Shown piece after piece: positions 8,192 to 14,266 of a stretch of 19,955 bases of DNA. The first letter of the stretch is position 1; each line of letters begins with the position of its first letter. The position numbers and the translations under genes are program-made. The stretch spans positions 1-19,955 of the forward strand of contig DATBIO010000110.1 in NCBI GenBank assembly GCA_036556965.1. Direction: 5' to 3'. The notes under the pieces were generated by a model. It saw only the letters and a program-made list of their open reading frames with translations. It searched no databases and was not told the origin of the DNA. The DNA is from DATBIO01 sp036556965 (lineage in GTDB: Bacteria; Acidobacteriota; Vicinamibacteria; Fen-336).

Positions 8192-8366
8192 GGCCCTCCT
8201 CTGCGGCATCCAACAAGTTGAACGTTCAAGATGCAGGAATGTCGGCAGGAGCATAGCAAGCGAAACGCCAGCGCGCTCCCCGCGCAAGTGGCTGAGTCGC
8301 AGGGCCCGCCTGTCCGGGCGGCGATTCAGCGCCTTGAAGGCATACGACGGATTGGATCGCGCGGGA
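8192..8366 (-). promoter_or_regulatory. Upstream control region of the TonB receptor with 12-bp palindrome
   Basis: The gap holds a perfect palindrome TTGAACGTTCAA at 8218-8229, 26 bases before the receptor ATG. On the minus strand an extended -10-like TGCTATGCT lies at 8258-8250 with no recognisable -35. That would put the transcript start near 8243 and the palindrome just downstream of it, a position suited to a repressor. The central CG with AAC/GTT arms resembles LacI-family operators, which is inference. The Shine-Dalgarno is GAGGAGG at 8201-8195. Nothing else was recognised in the rest of the gap. Confidence 0.4.
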
Positions 8367-8582
8367 TCAGCGCTCTTCCGGATCGAAGCACGCGCGCTCG
8401 GGACAGCAGACCTCGGGCGCGCAGAACACGTCGTCCGGGCCGAGCACGGTGGTGGTGAGCGAGCACCAGTACTGCGCGGTCTCCCCGGAGCTCTGCAGGT
8501 CGAGGTGGCGGCGTCCCACCACGTAATACATCTTGGTGCGGAGCCTCCGGCAGACGGGAGCGCCTTCGCGCGTGTCCGTCAT
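8367..8582 (-). CDS. Small Cys-rich protein, fourth gene of the molybdenum hydroxylase operon
   Basis: A 71-residue protein whose ATG (8582-8580) overlaps the TGA of the FAD subunit (8581-8579) in an ATGA junction. It is therefore very probably translated, and coupled to that subunit. Cysteines sit at 11, 40, 54, 59, 60 and 65; the C-terminal cluster has the spacing C-x13-C-x4-CC-x4-C, in QYWCSLTTTVLGPDD and CAPEVCCPERACF. It has no signal peptide or membrane segment. The N-terminal RLRTKMYYVVGRRHLDL is basic and aromatic. The Cys pattern suggests a metal or Fe-S site, or a small redox/assembly role for the oxidoreductase encoded just upstream. In E. coli paoABCD the fourth gene is the XdhC-like chaperone PaoD, to which this protein has no resemblance. 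I do not recognise the family with certainty, and no function should be assigned on sequence alone. Confidence 0.75.
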   Translation of the reverse strand: MTDTREGAPVCRRLRTKMYYVVGRRHLDLQSSGETAQYWCSLTTTVLGPDDVFCAPEVCCPERACFDPEER

Positions 8583-9550
8583 GCCAGCGCCATCAGCGCG
8601 CGGCGCACGAGCGTGCGCACGAGGGCCACCTTGTAGCCGTTGTCGGAGAGCGGGGCGGCGCCCACGGTGGCGGCCTCGCCCGCGGCATCGGCCGCGGCCC
8701 GGGTCAGGGCCTGGCCGGCCACCGCCGCCTCCGCCCTGGGCACGCGCCAGGGCACGGGCGCCACCGCCCCCAGCACGATGCGCGGGTCGGCCACGGCCTC
8801 CGCGCCACCCCGCAGGACCACGGCCACCGCGGCCAGCGGCCAGTCGAAGGCGGCGCGCTCGCGCGCCGTCTCGTAGCGGGAGCGCGCGCCGGGGGCGGAG
8901 GGCACCCGGATCTCCACCAGGATCTCGCCGTCACCCAGCCGGTTCTCCCGCAGCGAGTCCTCGGCGGGCTCCACGAAGAAGTCGGCCGCGGCCACCGTGC
9001 GCCGGCCCTGGGCGCCTTCCAGGACGAGCTCGGCGTCGAAGGCCAGGAGGGCGACGGCGGCGTTGGACGGGTGCACCGCGTAGCACGGCCCGCCGCCGAA
9101 GATGACGTGGTACCTGTTCTCGCCGTTGACGGTGTAACAGAGCGTGCCGCCCTTCTTGAGGCAGTGGTAGCTCTCGAGGCGGTAGTACCAGCAGCGCGGC
9201 CGCTGCAGCAGGTTGCCGCCGATGGTGGCCACGTTGCGGATCTGCGGCGAGGCGGCCTCCGCGCACGCCTCGGCCAGCGCGGCATGCGTGCGCCGGACGT
9301 CCGGGTGACCGGCCACGTCGGCCAGGGTGGCCAGCGGCCCGATGCGCAGGCCGCCGTCGCCGGCGGCCTCGATGCGGTCGAGGCCCGGAACCGCGCGCAG
9401 GTCCACCACCCGCGAGGGCTCGAGCAGGTGCTCCTTCATGTGGTCGATGAGGTCGATGCCGCCCGCCTTGAGCACGCTGCGCGGCTTCTCCGCGAGGAGG
9501 CTGCGCGCCTGCTCCAGCGACGACGGCCGCGCGTACTCGAAGGCCTTCAT
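8579..9550 (-). CDS. paoB: Molybdenum hydroxylase FAD-binding subunit with putative 4Fe-4S loop (PaoB/YagS-like)
   Basis: A 323-residue FAD_binding_5-family subunit that passes electrons from the Mo subunit, via Fe-S clusters, to an acceptor. FAD-contact motifs are visible: KAGGIDLIDHMK (28-39, the usual AGGTDL loop) and ATIGGNLLQ (108-116). A CO_dehydrogenase flavoprotein C-terminal domain follows (about 215-320). Between the FAD lobes is an insertion with four cysteines (120, 130, 138, 156), in PRCWYYRLESYHC, GGTLCYTVNGENRYH and GGPCYAVHPS. This resembles the extra [4Fe-4S] loop of PaoB and of the 4-hydroxybenzoyl-CoA reductase beta subunit, absent from plain xanthine dehydrogenase medium subunits. 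It follows the Mo subunit after a 121-base gap holding a hairpin/G-quadruplex motif. Its ATG (9550) has only a weak GAAAG upstream. No signal peptide: it would travel with the Tat-bearing partner. Confidence 0.88.
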   Translation of the reverse strand: MKAFEYARPSSLEQARSLLAEKPRSVLKAGGIDLIDHMKEHLLEPSRVVDLRAVPGLDRIEAAGDGGLRIGPLATLADVAGHPDVRRTHAALAEACAEAASPQIRNVATIGGNLLQRPRCWYYRLESYHCLKKGGTLCYTVNGENRYHVIFGGGPCYAVHPSNAAVALLAFDAELVLEGAQGRRTVAAADFFVEPAEDSLRENRLGDGEILVEIRVPSAPGARSRYETARERAAFDWPLAAVAVVLRGGAEAVADPRIVLGAVAPVPWRVPRAEAAVAGQALTRAAADAAGEAATVGAAPLSDNGYKVALVRTLVRRALMALA

Positions 9551-9595
9551 CTTTCGAGCCGGGCCGCGCCTGCCCGCGCGCCCCGCCTCGCCAAT

Positions 9596-9628
9596 CCCCC
9601 CACCCCACCCTCCCCACCAGGGGGAGGG
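9596..9628 (-). promoter_or_regulatory. Intra-operon hairpin overlapping a G-quadruplex motif
   Basis: CCCTCCCC (9608-9615) pairs with GGGGAGGG (9621-9628) around a 5-base loop, an 8-bp stem. The minus (mRNA) strand from 9615 to 9596 reads GGGGAGGGTGGGGTGGGGGG: four G tracts with single-base loops, the pattern of a very stable parallel G-quadruplex. The two structures share the same G tract and are mutually exclusive. The element lies between the Mo and FAD subunit genes, 46 bases before the FAD start. It could act as an attenuator, an mRNA-stability element or an extragenic repeat; no T tract follows. Confidence 0.5.
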
Positions 9629-9671
9629 AGGCGCTGTTCCGCGGTCTGCCCTGCCGTCGGCTGCTGCGACG

Positions 9672-11981
9672 TCACGAGCGGCGCCGCTCGGCGAGCGCGG
9701 CCAGGACGCGGTCGGGGGTGATGGGCAGCTCGCGCACGCGCGCCCCCGTGGCGTTGAAGACGGCGTTGGCCACCGCGGCCAGGGTGGGCACGATGGGAGG
9801 CTCCCCGATGCCCGCCGTCGAGGTGTTGTTCCCGCCGTTGGCCACCGGGGTCAGGATGGGCACGGCCTCGAACATGTCGCGCGCCCCGAGGATCTTGTAC
9901 CACTCGAGGTTGGGGTTGACCATGGTGCCGACGTTGCGGTCCAGGATGCGGTTCTCCCACAGCGCCCAGCTCACGCCCTGGATCATGCCCCCGATGATCT
10001 GGCTCTCCGTGGTGAGCGCGTTCACGGGCAGGCCGCAGTCGTTGACGCTCACGACCTTGAGCACGCGCACCTGCCCGGTCTCGACGTCCACCTCCACCTC
10101 GGCGAACTGGGTGCCCGCGATGTCCTCCCGGTAGGTCTCGAACTGCTTCTTGCGCCGCACCACGGCGCTCAGGACCTCGCCCGGCATGCGCGCCGCCACC
10201 GACTTCCAGGGCAGCCCCCGCGACGGCTTGGAAGCCACCACGATGCGGCCCCCTTCCGCGCGGAGGTCCTCCGGCCCCCTGGCGTCGAGGAGGGGAACGG
10301 CCACGGCCAGGAGCTGGCGCAGCGCGTCGTGGGCGGCCAGGCGCACCGCGGGCGCCACCGAGTTGGTGCAGGTGCTGCCGCCGGAGGCCGGCCCGATGGG
10401 CCACCGGCTGTCCCCGATGCGGGGCGTCACGTCCTCGAGCCCCAGGCCCAGCTCCTCGGCCGCCACCATGGCCATGGCCGTGCGGAAGCCGGTGCCGATG
10501 TCCTGCGCGCCCGAGAAGACCTCCACCGAACCGTCGCGGTGGATGCGGACCTCGGCCCCCGTGTCGTCGTCCACGATGACGTACCAGTTGCCGTTGGCCA
10601 TGCCCAGCCCGCGCTTGCGCGGCCCGTCGCCCCCGCCCGCCACCTTGTTGCGGCGCTCCCAGCCGATGGCCTGCGCGCCCAGGTCGTACTGCACGCGCCG
10701 GACGGGATGCGACTCGTTGCGACGCCGGAGCTCGAGGGGGTCGAGGCCCAGCCGGTCGGCCAGCTCGTCCATGGCCGACTCCACGGCGAAGGCGCCCTGC
10801 GGGTGGCCGGGCGCGCGCAGGGGGGCCGAGGGCCCGGCGTTGGTGAAGACGTGGTGCTCCTCGACGAGCAGGGCGGGCGTGGCCTGGTAGAGCGCGGCCG
10901 CGGGGCCGCCCGTGCCCGCCCCGGGGGCGATGCCCGCGGAGCCGAACGAGCGGTGGTGGAGGGCGGTCAGGGTGCCGTCCCTTCTCGCGCCCAGGCGCAC
11001 GGTCATGAGCGCGCTGGGCGCGTTGCCGGTGCAGAGGTGCTCCTCGCGCCGGTCCAGCATCAGCTTCACGGGCGCGCCCGCCTGCCGGGCCAGCCTGCAG
11101 GCCACCACGGCGAAGGCGCTGCCGGTGGCGGAGGGGCTCAGCTTGCTCCCGAAGCCGCCCCCCATGTGCTCGACGTGCACGGTCACGTTCTTGCGGTCGA
11201 TGCGGAGGGCCTCCGCCATGCCTTCCTGCACCGTGAAGGTGCCCTGGCTCGACGCCCAGACCTCGAGCTGGTCGCCGTCCCAGCGCGCCACCACCCCGTG
11301 CGTCTCCAGCGCCGCGTGGGTGTGCACGGGCACCAGGTAGGTGGCCTGCACGGTCACCTCCGCGTCCTCGAAGCCCTTCTCGAGGTCGCCGCGCCGGCCT
11401 CCGCTCCGCGTCTTGACCGGGCCCACCACGTTGCCCTGCACGGGCAGGTCCCGGGGGCCGGGCACCTGCTCGCGCGCGTAGACGGCGGGCGCCCCCGGCT
11501 CCATGGCGCGCACGAGGTCGGTGACGAACGCCTTCTCCGCGTAGGCCACCTTGACGAGCCGGGCCGCCTCCTCCGCCGCTTCCGGAGAGGTCGCCGCCAC
11601 CGCGGCCAGGTCCTGGCCGGCGAAGCGCACGGTGCGGGACTCCGTGGTCCAGACCGCCTTCACCTCCGGGTGCGCCTCCGCGCGGGAGGTGTCGATGGCG
11701 GTGATCTCGCCCGCGGGCACCGAGGCCCGCACCATCTTTGCCCACAGCATGCCGGGCAGCGCGATGTCGAAGGTGTACTTCGCGCGCCCCGTCACCTTCA
11801 GCGGCCCGTCCAGGCGCGGCCGGCGCCCGCCCACCACCACCAGCTTCGAGTCGAGGTCCCAGGGGGCGAGGTCGCCCTCCTCGACGCTGACCGTGCGGGG
11901 CTCGGGCGCGGAGGCGTGGCCCGCCTTCATGGTGAGGGCCACCGTCTTCACGGCGGGGGCGGGCGGCTCCTGCGCGGCCAT
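9672..11981 (-). CDS. paoC: Molybdenum hydroxylase catalytic (molybdopterin cytosine dinucleotide-type) subunit, PaoC/YagR-like
   Basis: A 769-residue large subunit of the xanthine oxidase family, binding the Mo cofactor. The N-terminal aldehyde oxidase/xanthine dehydrogenase a/b hammerhead begins near RRPRLDGPLKVTGRAKYTFDIALPGMLWAKM. The Mo-cofactor domains include HMGGGFGSK (about 272-280), a Gly-Ala loop (SFGSAGIAPGAG), SGAQDIGTGFRTAMA and GGSTCTNSVAPAVR. The catalytic base is Glu727 in GIGEPPIVPT, followed by the ATGARVRELPITPDRVL tail typical of this clade. The size matches PaoC and is well below the roughly 1,300 residues of a fused eukaryotic enzyme. The start ATG lies 4 bases after the stop of the 2Fe-2S gene, so the two are cotranscribed. 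No signal peptide: co-export with the Tat subunit is inferred. Likely reaction: oxidation of an aldehyde or aromatic/N-heterocyclic substrate to acid or hydroxylated product. The exact substrate is unknown. Confidence 0.92.
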   Translation of the reverse strand: MAAQEPPAPAVKTVALTMKAGHASAPEPRTVSVEEGDLAPWDLDSKLVVVGGRRPRLDGPLKVTGRAKYTFDIALPGMLWAKMVRASVPAGEITAIDTSRAEAHPEVKAVWTTESRTVRFAGQDLAAVAATSPEAAEEAARLVKVAYAEKAFVTDLVRAMEPGAPAVYAREQVPGPRDLPVQGNVVGPVKTRSGGRRGDLEKGFEDAEVTVQATYLVPVHTHAALETHGVVARWDGDQLEVWASSQGTFTVQEGMAEALRIDRKNVTVHVEHMGGGFGSKLSPSATGSAFAVVACRLARQAGAPVKLMLDRREEHLCTGNAPSALMTVRLGARRDGTLTALHHRSFGSAGIAPGAGTGGPAAALYQATPALLVEEHHVFTNAGPSAPLRAPGHPQGAFAVESAMDELADRLGLDPLELRRRNESHPVRRVQYDLGAQAIGWERRNKVAGGGDGPRKRGLGMANGNWYVIVDDDTGAEVRIHRDGSVEVFSGAQDIGTGFRTAMAMVAAEELGLGLEDVTPRIGDSRWPIGPASGGSTCTNSVAPAVRLAAHDALRQLLAVAVPLLDARGPEDLRAEGGRIVVASKPSRGLPWKSVAARMPGEVLSAVVRRKKQFETYREDIAGTQFAEVEVDVETGQVRVLKVVSVNDCGLPVNALTTESQIIGGMIQGVSWALWENRILDRNVGTMVNPNLEWYKILGARDMFEAVPILTPVANGGNNTSTAGIGEPPIVPTLAAVANAVFNATGARVRELPITPDRVLAALAERRRS

Positions 11982-11985
11982 GGCG

Positions 11986-12567
11986 TCAGCCCCGCCCCGC
12001 CCGCGCCGCCTTCTGCACGGCCTCGAAGACGCGCGGGTAGGTGCCGCAGCGGCACAGGTTCCCGGACAGCCCGTCCTTCACCTGCTCGAGGGTGGGGTCG
12101 GGGTTCGCGCGCAGCAGCGCGGTGGCCGACACCACCAGGCCGGGAGTGCAGAACCCGCACTGCAGCGCGTCGCACTCCACGAAGGCGGCCTGCACCGGGC
12201 TCAGGCGCTCGGGGTCCCCCAGGCCCTCGACGGTGGTGACCTCGCGGCCCACGGCGTCCACGGCCAGCATGAGGCACGAGAGCACCGGCCGCCCGTCCAC
12301 GAGCACGGTGCAGCCGCCGCAGCCGCCGCGGTCGCAGATCTCCTTGGCTCCCGTGAGGTCGAGGTGGTTGCGCAGCGCGCGCAGGAGGGTGACCCGGGGC
12401 TCCACGTTGAGCGTGCGGGGCTGCCCGTTGACGCGCAGGGTGAGGGCCACCGGCCCGGGGCCGAGCAGCTCGGGAGGGGCCTCCGCACGCGCCCCTCCCC
12501 CCAGCGAGCCGGCCGCCGCTCCGGCGCCCGCCGTCTTGAGGAAGTTCCGCCGCGTGAGGCGCGCCAG
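11986..12567 (-). CDS. paoA: Tat-exported 2Fe-2S subunit of molybdenum hydroxylase (PaoA/YagT-like), probable CTG start
   Basis: Electron-transfer subunit with two [2Fe-2S] clusters. The plant-ferredoxin-type domain carries CDRGGCGGCTVLVDGRPVLSC; the C-terminal helical domain carries CGFCTPG and NLCRCGTYPR. The conventional start is GTG at 12450 (154 residues). The frame stays open upstream and encodes LARLTRRNFLKTAGAGAAAG, a textbook twin-arginine signal (TRRNFLK, an Ala/Gly-rich core, then ARAEA). The only initiator-like codon before the stop at 12616-12618 is CTG at 12567-12565, with a strong GGAGG six bases upstream. I therefore annotate 193 residues from CTG. PaoA of E. coli also carries a Tat signal and brings the complex to the periplasm, which supports this start. 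It is the first gene of the operon and is divergent from the Lrp-type regulator. The CTG could instead reflect a sequencing error in ATG. Confidence 0.88.
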   Translation of the reverse strand: MARLTRRNFLKTAGAGAAAGSLGGGARAEAPPELLGPGPVALTLRVNGQPRTLNVEPRVTLLRALRNHLDLTGAKEICDRGGCGGCTVLVDGRPVLSCLMLAVDAVGREVTTVEGLGDPERLSPVQAAFVECDALQCGFCTPGLVVSATALLRANPDPTLEQVKDGLSGNLCRCGTYPRVFEAVQKAARAGRG

Positions 12568-12732
12568 GCCGTTCCTCCGGAAACGCCCGATTCTGCGATC
12601 GCCGTGCCGCCGGCGTCAAGGGCAGGGGGACAACGTCCATTGCGGCGGACGGATCCCCGCGGCCGGAACATATGTCAAGGAAGCGTCGTCAAATGATTGA
12701 CAAACGTGAGCGGGGACGGCACCGTGTACCGC
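12568..12732. promoter_or_regulatory. Divergent control region with GTCAA/TTGAC repeats
   Basis: Between the oxidoreductase operon and the Lrp-type gene. It contains a locally A/T-rich pocket at 12668-12705 with GTCAA at 12674-12678 and 12688-12692 and TTGAC at 12697-12701. The last two form an inverted repeat with a 4-base spacer; TGTCAA (12673-12678) and TTGACA (12697-12702) form an outer one. Another GTCAAGG lies at 12615-12621. TTGACA occurs on both strands as a possible -35, but neither has a convincing -10. It is plausibly the binding site of the adjacent Lrp/AsnC regulator, affecting both directions. Confidence 0.45.
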
Positions 12733-13263
12733 ATGAAGACCAGACGGGTCCTCTCCCCCGCGCGCGCGGCCCGCCGCCGCGCGCGCCTCGACGCGGTGGA
12801 CCGCCGGCTGCTCCTCGCCCTCTCCCGCGACGGGCGGCGCCCCGCGGCCGCCCTGGCCAAGGACCTCGGCCTCTCCCGCCAGGCCGTGACCGAGCGCATC
12901 CGCCAGCTCGAGGCGCAGGGCGTGATCCGCGGCTACCGCGCGGACGTGGACCCTTCCGCCCTCGGGCTGGAGGTGCGCGCGCACCTGCGGCTGACCCTGG
13001 ACGGCACCGCGGCGCGGGGCCGGGCGAAGGAGGTGCTGCGCCGCCTCCTGGCCAACCCGCTGGTGCGCTCGGTGCACCGGGTGAGCGGCGAGGACTGCAT
13101 CGTGGCCCAGGTCCTCTGCCGGCACATCCAGGACGTCAACGCCCTGCTGGGCGAGCTCACGGCGACGGGCGCCGTGCAGTCCTCGCGCACCTCCTTCGTG
13201 CTGGAGACGGTCCTGGAGAAGGGTGCGCTGGGCCCCCTCGAGCCCGCGCTGGCCGCCGAGTAG
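12733..13263 (+). CDS. Lrp/AsnC-family transcriptional regulator
   Basis: A 176-residue feast/famine-type regulator. The N-terminal winged helix-turn-helix runs from LDAVDRRLLLALSRDGR through AKDLGLSRQAVTERIRQLEAQGVIRGY (about residues 19-70). A C-terminal RAM/ACT-like effector and oligomerisation domain follows (about 75-170, with VRSVHRVSGEDCIVAQVLCRHIQDVNALLGEL). A basic extension (SPARAARRRAR) precedes the HTH. The ATG at 12733 has no clear Shine-Dalgarno. In-frame GTG 12724 (GGGGA seven bases before it), GTG 12706 and TTG 12697 are alternatives that add 3 to 12 residues. It is divergent from the Mo-hydroxylase operon across repeat-rich DNA, and the stop is 13 nt before an EamA permease gene, so autoregulation and control of both neighbours are likely. 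The effector is unknown; family members usually sense amino acids or related small metabolites. Confidence 0.9.
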   Translation: MKTRRVLSPARAARRRARLDAVDRRLLLALSRDGRRPAAALAKDLGLSRQAVTERIRQLEAQGVIRGYRADVDPSALGLEVRAHLRLTLDGTAARGRAKEVLRRLLANPLVRSVHRVSGEDCIVAQVLCRHIQDVNALLGELTATGAVQSSRTSFVLETVLEKGALGPLEPALAAE

Positions 13264-13276
13264 CGGCAAGGCACCC

Positions 13277-14260
13277 ATGTCCCCCGCCCGCAAGCGGCTG
13301 CTGCCCTGGATCGCCCTGGCCGTGGTGTACGTGGTCTGGGGCTCCACCTACATGGGCATCGCCCTGGTGGTGCGCGAGATGCCGCCCCTGGGCGCCGCCG
13401 CGCTCCGCTTCTTCGCCGCGGGCGTGGTGATGGCGGCCATCGCCTTCTTCGTGGACCGCGCGCACGGCTTCCCCGGCCGGCGCGCCCTCCTCGACTACGC
13501 GCTCATCGGGGTGCTGCTGCTGGCCGGCGGCAACGGGCTCGTCATGTGGTCGGAGACCCGCGTGCCCAGCGGGATCGCCGCCCTCATCGTGGCCTCCGTG
13601 CCCCTCTGGATCACGCTCTTCGACGGGATGCGCGCGGGTGGCCAGCGCTGGACCCTGCGGGTGTGGCTGGGGGTGGCCCTGGGCCTGCTCGGCGCGGGGC
13701 TGGTGGCGCGCCCGCAGGACGCGGTGGCCGGTCACTGGGGCGGCGTGGCCGCCCTCCAGGTGGCCTGCCTGCTCTGGACGGCGGGAACGCTCTACGCGCA
13801 ATCGGTGCCGCGCCGGCTGCCGATCTTCACCGCCTCCGCGGTGGAGATGCTGGCGGGCTCGGCGGTGCTGGCCCTCGAGTCGCGCCTCCTCGGCGAGGAC
13901 CTGGGGCGCATCGCCACCGCCGGCCCCACGGCGTGGTGGGCGCTCGTCTACCTCGCCGTCTTCGGCTCGCTCCTCGCCTTCACCTGCTTCGCCTACTGCC
14001 TGAACGAGCTGCCCGCCACCACCGTCGGCACCTACGCCTACGTGAACCCGGTGGTGGCCGTGTTCCTGGGCGCCGTGTTCCTGCACGAGCCGGTGTCGAC
14101 GGGCCTGGTGGCGGGCGCCGTCCTCGTGCTGGGCGCGGTGGTGCTGACCACGCGCCGGGGCGCCGAGCCGGCGGACCCCACGCGCGCCGCCTCCCCTCCC
14201 GCCGATCCGGGCCAGGACGGCGCGCGCGCCCCCGTGCCCCGCCTCAACGCGGAGGGCTGA
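13277..14260 (+). CDS. EamA/DMT-superfamily inner-membrane exporter
   Basis: A 327-residue drug/metabolite transporter with two EamA repeats of about five helices each, ten in total. The first helix carries VVWGSTYMGI (residues 20-28), the hallmark of this superfamily. The second repeat starts near WGGVAALQVACLLWTAGTLYAQ. The end of the second half has NELPATTVGTYAYVNPVVAVFLGAVFLHEP, the conserved EamA repeat end. A Pro/Ala-rich hydrophilic tail follows. Start is ATG at 13277, with AAGG five bases upstream, preferred to an upstream in-frame start at 13223 that would overlap the regulator. Only 13 nt separate it from the Lrp-type gene, so an Lrp-controlled amino acid or metabolite exporter is a reasonable inference. 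The substrate is not predictable. Its stop faces that of the diguanylate cyclase gene, 6 bases away. Confidence 0.92.
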   Translation: MSPARKRLLPWIALAVVYVVWGSTYMGIALVVREMPPLGAAALRFFAAGVVMAAIAFFVDRAHGFPGRRALLDYALIGVLLLAGGNGLVMWSETRVPSGIAALIVASVPLWITLFDGMRAGGQRWTLRVWLGVALGLLGAGLVARPQDAVAGHWGGVAALQVACLLWTAGTLYAQSVPRRLPIFTASAVEMLAGSAVLALESRLLGEDLGRIATAGPTAWWALVYLAVFGSLLAFTCFAYCLNELPATTVGTYAYVNPVVAVFLGAVFLHEPVSTGLVAGAVLVLGAVVLTTRRGAEPADPTRAASPPADPGQDGARAPVPRLNAEG

Positions 14261-14266
14261 GCCCGC

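Noticed and set aside
2804..8221. Plus-strand open frame of 1805 codons opposite the helicase and TonB receptor genes
   Set aside because: It is the antisense shadow of two well-supported genes; the translation is Arg/Gly/His/Ala/Val-rich with no domain. Long antisense frames are expected at this GC content.
9327..12239. Plus-strand open frame of 970 codons opposite the Mo-hydroxylase operon
   Set aside because: Same reason: composition-driven antisense frame without recognisable motifs, covering three genes with clear family signatures.
12697..12730. Sigma-70 promoter with TTGACA at 12697 for the Lrp-type gene
   Set aside because: The -35 is perfect, but no -10-like hexamer occurs at 15-19 bases; the nearest candidate is 22 bases away. 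The hexamer is better explained as part of the GTCAA/TTGAC inverted repeats.
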